Source: Cryptomeria japonica (Eukaryota > Streptophyta > Pinopsida > Cupressales > Cupressaceae). Taken from it: a DNA stretch of 64,000 bases. A program made the translations under genes and the position numbers. The notes under the pieces were generated by a model, which did not search any database, was not told where the DNA came from, and saw only the letters and a program-made list of their open reading frames with translations. The stretch spans positions 153,777,113 to 153,841,112 of the forward strand of contig NC_081405.1 in the NCBI RefSeq assembly GCF_030272615.1. Direction: 5' to 3'. Positions 1 to 11,696 of this stretch are shown one piece after another (positions within the stretch are counted from its first letter, which is position 1; each line of letters begins with the position of its first letter).

Positions 1-160
1 TTTCATTATCATATTTTCATGTAGAATTTTAGTACATCAAATATCTCTTACTTTTTTAGGAGTTTAATGTAAATGTTTAGCATTCCAAACTATGCTCCCT
101 CCCTTATAAATTTGTGAGAAATGAAAATATAGCATATTATTTATCTTTTAGTTCTAACTA
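1..160. repeat. Left inverted arm, distal part
   Basis: Reverse complement of about 7100-7260. Shared words include the ggagggagcat block and the stretch around catattttcatgtaga. Homology stops near 156-165, where LINE coding sequence starts. Confidence 0.75.
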
Positions 161-170
161 AACTTACAAC

Positions 171-2093
171 TTGAGGAGGTGTTAGCTAGAGAGGAAATCT
201 ATTGGAGGCAGAAATCTAGAGAGTTATGGCTTTCAGATGGTGATAAGAACACAATTTTTTTTTTCTTCAACTAAGATTAAAAGATGTAAGAATAGGATAT
301 CTTGTATTCAGTGTCAAAATGGGAATTTATTGACAGAGCCAAAGGATATTGCTTCAGAGGCAGTTAGGTTTTTTAAGTCATTATTATCTTCGAAAAATGG
401 AAATCTCAGCAATGATATTATATCTAATATTCCTCCTTTAGTATCTTTGGAAGACGATAAGATGTTGATGTCTCCCTTTTCCTTAGAAGAAGTTAAGACT
501 GTTGTCTTTGCCATGAATCCGAATAAAGCTCCAGGACCAGATGGTTTTACTCCTTTATTTTTTCAGAATTATTGGGATTTTGTGGGAAATGATGTTTTAT
601 TGGCTCTCGAGGAAGCTAGGAGAAATAGGTCCATTTTAAAAGAACTTAATACTACAATGATTGTAATTATTCCTAAAAAAGAGGATACTAAGACTTTTGT
701 TGACTTCCGCCCCATTGCTTTATGTAACATGTTGTACAAGATATTTATGAAGGCAATTTCCCTTAGGTTGGCAAAAATTCTACCTAGGATTGTTTCATTA
801 GAGCAAGGTGGTTTTGTTCCTAGAAGGGAGACGATAGAGGGTGCAATTGTAGCACATGAGGTGCTTCATTCTATTTCCACCCAAAGAACACCGGCCATGA
901 TACTTAAACTAGACATGATGAAGGCTTATGATAGAGTAGAGTGGGGGGCTTTATGTGTTGTTCTTGAGAAGTTAGGTTTTTCCATAGCCTGGGTCAAATG
1001 GATTCGTGCATGTATTTCTTCTGCAAGATTCTCAGTTTTAATTAATGGTTCTCCTTATAGTTTTTTCTCTCCCACCAGGGTTTTAAGACAGGGAGATCCC
1101 CTTTCTCCCTTTTTGTTTATTCTCCTAGCTGAAACCTTTAGTTGGGCTATTAGGGCTGCTAAAGTGGGGGGACTTTGGAAAGGTATAAGGATTCATAATA
1201 TTCCCCAAAGTATTTCTCATTGTCTCTTTGCAGATGATACTTTGTTATTTGGACATGCTTTGTTAGTTGAGGCAAAAATGATTAAAGGAATAATACAAAA
1301 TTATGCATCGTTTTCTGGTCAAAAAGTGAATGGTGATAAATCAAAGATTTTCTTCCTTAATACATCACAACTGGTTCAGCATAGGTTGCAATCCTTTTGG
1401 GGATTTGAGACTGGAAATCTTCCATATACTTACCTTGGGATTCCTTTCTTTGTTAAACAGGATAAGATTGGTTTTTGGGATAAGATTATTTCGGTCATTT
1501 CTAAAAGAATTCTCTCATGGAACCATAGATGGTTAACTTTGGCGGGTAAAATTGTTCTCATCAAGTCTGTTTTAAATGTTGTTCCCATATATCTCATGTC
1601 TATTTTGAAGTCTCCAAAAGTAGTTATTGCTAGTTTACAAGATACCCTTAGAGATTTTCTTTGGAACAATAATAAAGATGGCAAGAAAAAATTCCCTTTA
1701 GTTGTGTGGGATAAGGTATGTTTGCCTAAGGAACTTGGGGGAACAGGAATTCAGAATCTAGAGAATCAGAATTTAGCCTTAGGTGCTAAGTTGGTTTGGA
1801 ATTTATATGACAAGCCTAACTCCTTATGGGCACAGATTATGTTTGCCAAATATTTAAATAATGGACTGAGAGAGTACATTTTTAAAGTCTCAAATTTGCC
1901 TTCGGGTTCCACCATTTGGAATTTCCTTTGTAAATGTAGATCAGTTATTTTGCCTCATCTCTCATGGATTGTTCACAATGGTAGAAAGGTCAGATTTTGG
2001 GATGAAGTATGGAATGGATACACACCTTTGGTGAATATTAGGGAATGGTCTCCTCTGATCACTATTCTTTCCTCCCTTTGGGGTATTTTGTAG
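171..2093 (+). pseudogene. LINE reverse transcriptase (broken)
   Basis: Plant L1-type RT. Visible motifs in order: NPNKAPGPDGF, the LDMMKAYDRVEW block (catalytic Asp region), LRQGDPLSPFLF, and FADDTLLF with the paired catalytic aspartates, followed by the thumb and connection region. In-frame coding continues upstream of the first ATG (237) from about 171, ending in a LWLSDGDKNT block, so the ATG is not the true start. A T-run near 250-260 causes a frameshift. The protein would copy LINE RNA at nicked target DNA. It lacks the endonuclease domain and runs out of frame near 2080. Confidence 0.85.
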
Positions 2094-3397
2094 CAGATTA
2101 TTTTGAAATTATGACTAGTGGACCCCTTAAGCTAGCTAGATGGAAGTCGATTGATTTCTTAGATGTTGATCAAAGTATGAAATTAGATTTTGAGAAGATT
2201 TTGGGGGATAGAATTGTATTTCTTTCTGATTTTGAGGATGAACTTGTTTGGACAAAGAATATTTCTGGTAAGTACACTGTTAAAGATGGTTACAACTCTC
2301 TTATGGTTGCTAAAGCTTTGTCATCCTGGCCTTATAAGTTGTTTTGGCATTCGGCTTGTCTTCCTAAAGTTGGAGCCTTTGCTTGGTTGGCAGTTCAGGA
2401 TAGAGTCCTTACAAGTATGAGACTTGATAGGCTTGGTATTACTATTGTTTTCCCTTGTGTCCTTTGTAACAAAAATTTGGAATCTTCTTCACACTTGTTC
2501 CTAAATTGTGATTATGCTTATGAATGTTGGCAGTGGTTGTTTGAGAAGTTAAATATATCCTTTGTTATTGGTAAGGATCTCATTTCCTATTTTAGATCTT
2601 GGCCCTTTATGTTTGCCTCATCTTTTTATGCATGCCTTTGGATCATATCTCCATCTATTGTGATTTGGAATATTTGGCTAGAGCGAAACAATAGGATATT
2701 TAAAAAAACAAGTTCTCCTGTGTCTGAGGTTCTATTAAAAATTGAGTCTTCAATCTCTGAGGTTGCTTTGTCGTTTATTTATAAGAATTTGGACAATCTT
2801 ACTTCTTTTTCGCACTGGGATAGTAGAGTTACTAGAGCTTGGAAGATGTTGTCGGTTTTACCCTCTCATGGTTCAATTTTAAAAAGGAATGATGCAATAG
2901 GTAAGAGATGCTCTGCTAGATGGAAACCTCCTCCGAAGGGGCACTTTAAATTGAATTTTGATGGGGCCTCTCGTGGTAACCCTGGGCCGGCTGGGGTAGG
3001 CATGGTAGTTTATGATCACAATGCAAATTTTATTCGAGCTAAGTGTCATGCTATTGGTTTTAAAACTAACAATTATGCGGAATTTCATGCTTTGTCTTTT
3101 GGATTGGATATGGCAATCTCTTTGGGAATTAAGGACTTAATAATTGAAGGTGATTCTATGGTGATTATTCAATGTGTTATGAAAAAGAAATCAAATTGTT
3201 AGAATTTGCAGTATATGCTTGATCTAATTTTACAAAAATTAGAATTGTTTGAATCTTTTTTGTTATCCCATTGTTACAGAGAAGTTAATAAGATTGCAGA
3301 TTATTTGGCAAATTTAGCCATTGATAGCAATGCTAATCAGCGAGAGGTGGGTTTTGAGGAAATTCCTACTAGGGTATGGGAAGGTTTGCAACAATAG
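2045..3397 (+). pseudogene. LINE zinc-binding domain and RNase H (broken)
   Basis: Continuation of the same ORF2 in another frame. The segment around 2250-2640 is the RT-associated zinc-binding domain, with Cys/His-rich FPCVLCNKNLESSSHLFLNC. The segment from about 2930 is RNase H: LNFDGASRGNPGPAG (first catalytic Asp), NNYAEFHAL (Glu), IIEGDSMVII (Asp). An in-frame TAG at 3200-3202 interrupts it. The last part (3206-3397) has HCYREVNKIADYLANLA, the C-terminal His/Asp block. The TAG replaces a residue that is usually Trp in this family, which fits a single transition. Confidence 0.85.
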
Positions 3398-3904
3398 TTA
3401 TGTGATTTTATTGAGTAATGTTGATGTAAAATTTTATGATGATAATTATTCCTGCTTTCCCCTTTCACTTCAAGTATTCATGTTCGTTGTCTAGAGGAGT
3501 GTTTGAGCTCATGGTATTTGATACAATAGTGTTTTTCCAAAGGTTTTTTGATACTTTATTTTTTGGCAGGAAGGTTTTTGGCTCATGGGATTTGGCACAG
3601 GGCTTTGGAAAATTTTGTCTTCTTCCATTGAAAGAAACTGTGGAGTCTACATTTGAAAATTATATGGGCTCTATGTAAAACTGATATTATATGTGTTGTG
3701 ACCGCATTTTGTATGTGGTTTTGCACGGGGTGTATAAACTGATCTGCTAGATACTATAGGTTTATTTTATGAGCTGTGACCAGAGGTTTTCTTCTCAGGG
3801 TTCTTTCCTTTGGTATGCTCTTTGAATCCTATGTAAAAAATAAAATAAAAAAATATTAATAAAAAAGTTTAGTGGAATAATCCACTTTTATTGGAAAAAA
3901 AAAT

Positions 3905-4195
3905 TACAGAAATATAAAAAAAATATATTATTGAAAGTTTAATCAAATATTTGAAATTTTTCTATACTAGATATAAACCTTTTTTATTAATATAGCAAGG
4001 ACTTACAAAAAATCACCAAGAGTCTTGAAGTGACATCAAAGACACAATAAAGGCACCTCAAAATGTCTTTGTAACATGATATTGTATTGAGCACAAAATT
4101 GGCATTGTCAGTTATTGGCAAACCGGTCAAATTGCACTAATGTTGGATTGTATTGTTTGCTTTCTTAAGAAGGTTTGGTTTACTAACATGTATAT
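3905..4195. repeat. Left inverted arm, proximal part
   Basis: Reverse complement of about 6722-7020. Shared blocks include the stretch around tttctatactagatataaacc and ggtttggtttactaacat. It resumes after the LINE tail, showing that the LINE inserted into the arm. Confidence 0.75.
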
Positions 4196-4971
4196 TATTT
4201 ATGGCCCACAAAGTTCCAAGGTCGTATGGCTTCAACTTTCTTACTTCTAAACATAAAACTAAACCAAATCTAATGTCAACGCATATTGTGCTTTCCAAAC
4301 TGAATGATTGCTTTGAATCCTTAATAAGGATTTCAATGTTCTCCCAACTGATAGCCTATAGGTGGTGGCCGAATTTAATAGTAATATGCAAGTCACTTCC
4401 CAAATTTGTCAAAATTATATGCTTTAATATTATAAAGGTTTCAAATTGCAAACTTAAAGTTCAATCCTTGTAGTTGAATTAAAACATGCTTCCATTATAA
4501 AGTGCATCCGGTTCTATAATTTAACCATGAATATTGATTTAATTGGAATGAATTCAAAGGCATCAATTTCCTCATTCAATTGGTCAGGATAGGAACATTC
4601 ATTTATATAAGATGGCTGGATAGTACCTTTTTATTGAATGTCCCTTTGGTTGGGCTTAATTTTCAAGTAAACATAATATAAGATACTAATGTTGGCTACC
4701 CTGTTGTGGTTTGATGCATTTTTGTGGGCATTACAGTTGCCATGTTTAGAGCCTGAAGATGAAAACTTATGTTTATATTTTGAATCTTCTGAAAGAAAGC
4801 AATAGTAACCAACACAAAACCCTTATCCTAGATTAGCCATAGAAAATTCCAAGGTCATCTCTAATCCTCCTCTAAACTACTTTTTCACATAATGATAAAA
4901 GTTATCCAAAGATTTAACTACATACTTATCCTTAACCAAATATTTGATAACATGATTTAAGCTTGCCTTTT

Positions 4972-5237
4972 TTTTTTAGTAATGGGACAAAGTTGAATCA
5001 CTTTTGACTAGAGTTATGAACCAGTGAGACCACACTTTTTAGGGGCCTTATCCTCATATTTGATCGACAATAACACCCTTATATTTCCTTGTGTTGTCTT
5101 GTCTTTCACACCCAGAATTCACCTTATCTCTTCATTGCATGTGTGTGGGACACATGGGCCTCAACCAGACTTGAACACAAGACCTCCCATGTAGGAGGCT
5201 CGCAACTAACTATTGCATTGTGGGGTAGTCCCCATGC
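4972..5237 (-). mobile_element. tRNA-derived SINE with 16-bp target duplication
   Basis: Minus-strand unit of about 266 bp with a tRNA-like head: A-box-like tagttagttgcg (5201-5212), a CCTCC/GGAGG anticodon-like stem, and a B-box-like region at 5165-5180. It ends in a poly(A) tail, seen as a T-run at 4968-4977. The flanks carry the same 16-bp word tttaagcttgcctttt at 4956-4971 and 5238-5253, the expected target-site duplication. SINEs are transcribed by RNA polymerase III and move with LINE machinery. It lies inside the long-TIR element and is younger than it. Confidence 0.8.
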
Positions 5238-5253
5238 TTTAAGCTTGCCTTTT

Positions 5254-6721
5254 ATAAGTATGTATATATTAATATTGTTGCAATGGTTGTCACAAATTTT
5301 AAGATGAAAATATTTTCTACTATCAGTTTTAAATGGTCTGAATTTGATTTTCACCAACAATTGAACATAGAGATTGACATAATCCTAAATCTGACACACA
5401 GAACAACAATTTTTCTCAAATGACAAAACAAGAAATTCTTTAAATTCGAGTTTAGAGTAATTGTTTGTGTATATAGTTCATAAAATTAGAACATTAAATC
5501 TATATACATTTATTCTATTATCCATGAAACTTTTTTTATGAAGACCATAAGACAAATTACATGATCATAACTGAATACTTTAGAAAGTGTCACTCTTAGC
5601 TCATTATAATTATAATAGATACAAATTGTTTTCTTTTAAGAGGCTACTATTGGGAAGCCTTGGAAATAGTTCCAAAGCTTTACTATTGACCTAAGACACA
5701 CATTTTTATTGAGCTAGGTTTAAGAAGCATTGTTGCCACTAAAAAAGAGGGGAATCTTCATAATATTATCACTATTAGACACATACTTTTTTTATTGAGC
5801 AAGTGATGCTACTAGCATTGAGAAAAATGAGTATCTTAAACCCTATGCTTGTCAATCAAATAAATACTTTCCTCGTTCATTTTCCCCATTTTTGCACTGC
5901 ATTGACAGGTGGTCGCATCCAAAGATTGTGTTCAAAGAAGTGAAGAATTGGAACTGCTGTGAACCCCATCTTGACATTCTTTTGAAACATTGGCCTCCAT
6001 GAATGAGTCTTTCTGAAGCTTAGTTTCCAAAAAAATAGCTTGAGAGGAGGTAAGCTCCATCTTAGAATCCATAGACCTCTTTGACATCATAGCATGTTGT
6101 GTTGCAACTATTATACCGTACTTACCACATATATCATTAGAATCCCCTATTGAAGTAGATTCACTATCTTGAGAGGACTAGGTTAATTTCCTCAAGGAAT
6201 ACTTGGATGCTTGACCAAACAATACTTGATGACCCTACAATAGCATTCACTTGATCAGTTAGAAAATGAGAATTTTGAAAGGAATTAAGGGATAATTTGA
6301 GATATTAAAATATTACTTTTTTAGTGAATAGTCTCTACATTATTTATGCAAAAAAGTATAGATATATTTCATCCAAAAAAGATCTAACATCCACAATTTG
6401 ACAATCTTGGTCGCTTCCCTGTCTACCAATTGTCAAGATCTGATTCTTATGACCTTGCCAACCTATTGCCACTTTATTTGATTGTGATGCGAAGTTTGTA
6501 ATCTTCATTCTAATTTTTTCCATGTAGGTGAGCAAGATGTCACGTAATGCATGTGTATGGGTGTCCAATTGGTTGACAAAGTACCACTATCGTCTTTCCT
6601 TCAATGTCATCCTTCGTATAGAGGAATTAAGTGTCCGCTATTGGTTGAGAGAAAAAATAGTCAATAGAATTGACAAAAATGGACCAAAGAATATTCAAAC
6701 AAAATTTGATAATTATGCTTT
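5254..6721. other. Interior of the long-TIR element, unrecognised
   Basis: No family match could be made on either strand. The best coding-like stretch is on the minus strand around 5935-6180, about 80 sense codons rich in Ser, Lys and Met; it matches nothing I recognise. It may be a captured host fragment or a decayed transposase. Confidence 0.3.
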
Positions 6722-7260
6722 ACATATGTTAGTAAACCAAACCCTCCTAAGAAAGCAAACAATACAATCCAGCATCAGTGCAGTCTGATCAGTTTGCCAA
6801 TAACTGACAATGCCAATTTTGTGCTCAATCTAGTATCAGTGTACTCTGACATGTTACAATGCCATTTTGAGGTGCCTTTATTGTCTCTAGTGTCACTACA
6901 AGACTGTTGGTGACTTTTCCTAAGTCCTTGCCATATTAATAAAAAAAGGTTTATATCTAGTATAGAAAAATTTCAAAAATTTGATTGAACTCTCAATAAT
7001 ATATTTTTTAATATTTTTTTAATTTTAAATATCTTTTCTTTTTTAATTTTTCAATGATTTATATTTTGCAAGATATTACTAACTCTCATATGAGAATTTT
7101 GTCAGATCTAGAAGATAAATAATATGCTATATTTTCATTTCTCACAAATTTTTAAGGGAGGGAGCATAATTTGCAATGTGAAGTTTTACATTTACATTAA
7201 ACCCCTAAAAAGTACGAGATATTTGATAACTGAAAATCTACATGAAAATATGATAATGAA
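6722..7260. repeat. Right inverted arm
   Basis: Uninterrupted copy of the arm, inverted relative to 1-160 plus 3905-4195. About 80 bp between 7020 and 7100 have no counterpart on the left, where the LINE sits. The outer end cannot be fixed because the left copy begins at the window edge. Confidence 0.7.
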
Positions 7261-8196
7261 ATTATATGCAATTTACAATGACTACCTAACAAAAACACAA
7301 AACTCAACATAGCATGATATGATAAAATATTGAATTCGAAGATGGTATCCATCTCAAATAGTAAAAAAATGAAACTGGAAAGACACAAGTATTATTATGT
7401 GTACCTGGATGATTGTTGCACTGATAACTCAAGAGGTCAAATGTCATTGCCAATCTTCGTTTAGATGTTTTCTCCCTTTAAACTACACACTAAAATTTAT
7501 GGCAATTAAAAAAATTTATATCACAAATTTAGATACAAATCAGATTTAAAATTTTGAGAAAGAATTGTAAAATTTTATAATCTACAAATTGAGATTATAT
7601 AGATTTATGTGACTAGTCAATTTCTCAATACCATGAGCTTTGAGACCTTTACCTTGTTGGATGTATCTAGAAGGTAACTATAGGTCAACAATGACAATTA
7701 AAAAAAAAACCTATCTAAACAACTCAGTATGAAGTTCATGAGATTTCTCAAGGGACAATCACAAATTAGTTATCACAGGACCACTTGAAGAATGGTTTCT
7801 CGCTACTTTTAAGTTTAATTATTCAATCAGATTCACAGTGCATCAGGGCATGCCATCATTTAGGTTTTTACATGCACACTATGAGATATCTACATTATAT
7901 GCCATGAAGTCCAACTTACAATCAAATTTCAGGCTCTTCTTCATGATATTGAAAATGAAGATATATTACCAGTGCATAAATGGTTAACAAAGTTAAAAAA
8001 ATCTAAAATTTTTGAAAAAGTTCTATTTACACATTGTATATATGATTAAATTCAATGCTTATAATATAGTATAGATGTTGTTTGACAGTTATTACTACTA
8101 CATGAATGATTAACCAAATATTTTTTTTCCTTTTTTAAAATATCATTTTGATAAATGATTCCAAAATTTTAAATTGCATAATATTTTACAAATGTT
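7261..8196. other. AT-rich intergenic sequence, nothing recognised
   Basis: No convincing ORF, RNA gene or repeat boundary is visible on either strand. Confidence 0.6.
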
Positions 8197-8204
8197 GTTA
8201 TCAG

Positions 8205-8993
8205 CAGTGTTCCACGGTCATTGGGGACGTGGGGATGCATTTCTGAGATGGGGGGACCAAGGGCCTAAGTTTGGGGGGGGGGGGGGGGGGGGGTGATGAT
8301 ATAGTTATACATATACATATAGTACTTGAAAAACTAGTTTTCAAAAGATGTATGACAATATTACAATATAAGAATTACATTTCAAATGAGACTATAGGAA
8401 ATCTTAAATACTAAATCTAAATACCAAGATTTCTTCAATGCTAATTGTGTTATTATATGGAGCCTAATTAGACTCGGAGTTTAAATTTTCCCTACTTCTA
8501 TCGGTGCGGTTTCCCCCTATATTTTTCAACGGGGGTTTGGGGGCAACGCCCCAAAGTTGGGGTCAAGGGGTAGCACCCCTTGAGCGTTCCCTGTCGCAAT
8601 ACAGGGCAGGGTCGAGGGGCAACGCCCCACGAGGCCAAAAATACTTTTATTATTTTCTAAAGGCGTCAAGTGTTATTTTTCTATTTCCCCACGTCCAATT
8701 AGGGTTACCCCTTAACCCCCCCGAAAAATCACATGTTTTTTAAAAACTGCTTTTTTGGTTAGCTTTGACGTGGGAATGCAGGAGACACCTGGGCATCTCC
8801 CCCTCCCTCGAGAGACATCTAGGCGTCTCTCGAGAGACATGGAGATGCCTAGACGTCTCCACGTCCCGGGGGCGCTTGGGTGGCGGTGGCAGGACAACGG
8901 GGGACGATGGGTCCCCGTCCCCTCGTCCTCGAGACGTTTCTGACGGGGGGACACACCCAAAAAGGGGGGGGGACACGTCCCCGTGGAACACTA
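8205..8993. mobile_element. Non-autonomous hAT-type element
   Basis: The 789-bp element has imperfect terminal inverted repeats, cagtgttccacgg at the left and ccgtggaacacta at the right (12 of 13 complementary). It is flanked by the identical 8-bp duplication gttatcag at 8197-8204 and 8994-9001. An 8-bp duplication with CAGTG/TAGTG termini is the signature of the hAT superfamily. The interior is G/C-rich, with a run of about 21 G at 8273-8293 and repeated words such as ggacgtgggga and caacgcccc. Several overlapping 60-90 codon ORFs in it are composition artefacts. No transposase is encoded, so it depends on an autonomous hAT elsewhere. Confidence 0.85.
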
Positions 8994-9001
8994 GTTATCA
9001 G

Positions 9002-9984
9002 AGCTCTAAAAGTATGATATTGTCTTTATCTCATATTGATTATCAATAATTCAAATTTAACCAAAATTAAATTAAAAACATCATCTATCATTGAATTTAT
9101 TTGCACCTCATACTTTATCATTAAATATATAAATATTGCATATTTTCAAACTTGATATCTCTCGACATACTTTACTTAGGTTTTTTAAAATATAGGTATG
9201 CTAGTTTTATTTAAATGGTGTGAATCAAATTCCTCTACATTTTATTACTTATATTTTCAAACATATTTTTTTAATTAAAATTTATATATATTTATATGAA
9301 AAAAACACTTACAAGATTATCAATAAAAAACTAAAATAGTCATTTATTTTCTAAATATAAAGAAATCTTTAAAAAGTCTATAAATCTATCATTGCTCTTA
9401 TAACATCAATTTTAAATTTTTTTCATTCAATCATATTGTAGATAAATAAAAACTAGTTTAAAAATATAAATCTTAACTTTATAAAAATCAATTTTTTTAA
9501 AAAATAATAATAATAATCACTTTTAATTGGTGCCAAAAATCGATTAATTAGACTTAAGTGAAAGCAATAGTATTGCCTAAGACAAATACTAATAAATTAA
9601 AAAAAAGAAGCAAATTATCCTAATAAAAAAATAGTAATAAAATAATTTTTTAATTCAAAATATAATTATTAAATACAATAATTAGAATTTTAATAAGACA
9701 AATAATTATAATTTAATTGATTTTAATAATTTTTATTTATTATTTATGATTTCATAAAAAATACATAAATACTTAAAATAAATTTTAAACTTAATGGAAA
9801 ATTAAAAAATTATAATAAAGTTAATTTTTTTTTTTAAAAATTCATTTATGAAACTTTAAAAAATAAGATAAAAATAATATTAAAGATATTCTTATGAAAT
9901 AAGAAGATAATAAAAATAAATTTATCCTTTTATGCGTTTTTTAATTGATACTATTAAAATATATATTTTATTGTTTTTATCATA
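9002..9984. other. Extremely AT-rich intergenic sequence
   Basis: Long A- and T-runs with no ORF or clear repeat structure. Nothing further can be supported. Confidence 0.6.
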
Positions 9985-10275
9985 AATTTTTTTTTATTTT
10001 TTATTTTCTTTTTTTGTTTGGATGGAGGTCCAAACCTGCGAGTATGACAGTCGAGCAAGGGCATGAAGCCCGTGCGTTGCCAGCCTAGCGAGGGCCTTCA
10101 CAAAATAATTTTTGTCACCCGATACGGGGGCACGAGTCAATAGGTTGAACCTCTTCGGCTAAGAGCCAAGGACTGAGGGGTATCCATTCTGCCAAATTTG
10201 CCCGGAGCACGATCCCGGCCTCATCCCTTATGATGTCGGAGCCTTGCACTACTTGATCCGAAAGATTTTTTTTTG
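9985..10275 (-). mobile_element. Probable tRNA-derived SINE
   Basis: GC-rich island in AT-rich surroundings. Read on the minus strand it has an A-box-like tggcagaatgg (10184-10194), a B-box-like gaggttcaaccta (10141-10153) at tRNA-like spacing, and a poly(A)-rich 3' end (9985-10018). The A box lies about 75 bp inside the apparent 5' end, farther than usual, and no clean target duplication was found, so confidence is moderate. Confidence 0.45.
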
Positions 10276-11382
10276 AATTAATATAAATATAAACATATGG
10301 TTAAGATTAATTCTATTGTCTTGTATGCTTGTCCTCAATTTTGAACCATCAATTATAAAAAGTAGGCTGTCCATTTCATATAAGAACCTTCTACATTAAC
10401 ATAAAATTTTCATCCTTATCCAGTGTCCAACAAACAATCATCATTACATATTTACAATGTCGGAAACAATATAAACCATGACATCCATGACTAGATGCTA
10501 CACAACTGAAATTTTGACTTTCCATCAATTAAGATGGTTCACAACTTTTTCTCTATACCATCATCTCAAATGAATAACAATAAAAAGTCAAATTAATGAT
10601 ACTATATCATAGAGAAAGTACCTATACATAGAGCCTAGAGTCAACCTTAATAGTTAACTAGGACACTTTTTTCTCTTGCTTTATACACAGTAAACGAAAA
10701 TCTAGTGATTTGCTCATGACATCTGACACATAACAGGGAGTATTGTGGCTTGAAGACATCATCTTATATTGGTAATCTAAGAGTTTTATAAGATCGAAAT
10801 ATGTCAGGCCTTGAAGAATATTTTGCATGTGTCACTGTTTTACGATGGTGACAAGATTGACCTCTTTGTACTATGCATTTTGTCCACGTCTGTTACAAAT
10901 CTCAATCGATGTAGCTAACATAAATTAATGTATTGAAAACCAAAAACGTATTTTTTATTTATCCATTTAAAAAAAATCTGTGGTTACCATATTCTCCTAG
11001 ACGTCCTTTGGAAAATGATATTTTTGGCTTACGTGATTGATTTTATTGGATCCTCTGGAGATCTCAAGAAAGCTGTTATATATAATTTTCCTGGTTTTTA
11101 TGTTTACATATTTTCCTATTGATTATATCGTACTAAATAATAGAATTGAATAATCTAAGTTGCATGAATAAAGAACATGCCGTCTAATTGCAGTTGCAAA
11201 TTTAGTGGACCATTCTATAATTAGATCAAAAACGAGCTTGAAAGGTGGTCAATAAACGCACGTTAAAAAAACTCTCGTTTAAAACCCATATCCACATGCA
11301 ATCAATTATTTTTTAAGATTGAACAACGCAGAAAAATTGAATGCAAGTCTGTGCAATTCGGCAAGATGAGGTCACGGATTGA
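10276..11382. other. Upstream intergenic region of the PAP gene
   Basis: AT-rich, with no ORF or repeat recognised. It presumably includes the distal promoter of the downstream gene. Confidence 0.5.
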
Positions 11383-11390
11383 GAATATTC
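11383..11390. promoter_or_regulatory. P1BS-type phosphate-starvation motif
   Basis: gaatattc matches GNATATNC, the palindromic binding site of PHR1-type MYB factors that activate phosphate-starvation genes, many PAP genes included. It lies 133 bp upstream of the PAP start codon. A 6-base match arises fairly often by chance in AT-rich DNA, so the call rests on position and gene function. Confidence 0.4.
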
Positions 11391-11522
11391 TCCACAATGC
11401 CCCTCTTTTGGTGGATCTTTAATCTGCAGAGCATATTTACACAGATGCTGTTGAATAGCTTTTACTTATACCCACAGGAGGATATAGATTGAAGAAGTTG
11501 AATCCTTGGGTTTCATTGCAAA

Positions 11523-11696
11523 ATGGAAGCACCATTGAATCACCTTTTGTTTTTGTTGGTTTTGATGCTATTCAGTGGTATACCATGTTTTGGTGGAATA
11601 ACCAGCAAGTATGTGAGAAAAACTGAAGCATCTATGGACATGCCCATGGATAGTGATGTTTTTAGGATTCCAGAAGGTTATAATGCCCCTCAACAG
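11523..11696 (+). CDS. PAP: PAP exon 1
   Basis: 58 codons, starting at the first ATG in frame. It encodes the signal peptide, with a hydrophobic core [12 protein letters not shown] and likely cleavage after about residue 24, then the start of the mature protein ending in YNAPQQ. It ends cag|gtaatt, phase 0. Confidence 0.92.

Larger units (their letters stand above)
160..3900 (+). mobile_element. 5'-truncated L1-type LINE, ORF2 region
   Basis: Non-LTR retrotransposon lacking ORF1 and the endonuclease domain. It starts directly in the linker before reverse transcriptase, runs through RT, a zinc-binding RT-associated domain and RNase H, and ends in an A-rich tail (about 3834-3905). 5' truncation is usual for LINE insertion. 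The coding sequence is broken by a poly-T frameshift near 258, a frameshift near 2080 and an in-frame TAG at 3200-3202, so it is dead. Exact ends are uncertain because the flanking arm is itself A-rich. Confidence 0.85.
1..7260. mobile_element. Long-terminal-inverted-repeat DNA element, nested
   Basis: Bases 1-160 and 3905-4195 are the reverse complement of 6722-7260 with small differences, so the interval is bounded by inverted arms over 0.4 kb long. The left arm is split by a LINE (about 160-3900). The interior (4196-6721) shows no recognisable transposase and contains a SINE. Long arms of this kind are typical of Mutator-like or foldback elements, but the class is inference. The left end lies outside the window, so no target-site duplication can be read. 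Confidence 0.6.

Noticed and set aside
8504-9049. Several overlapping 60-94 codon ORFs on both strands
   Set aside because: They lie in the G/C-rich interior of a hAT element and overlap in multiple frames; composition artefacts.
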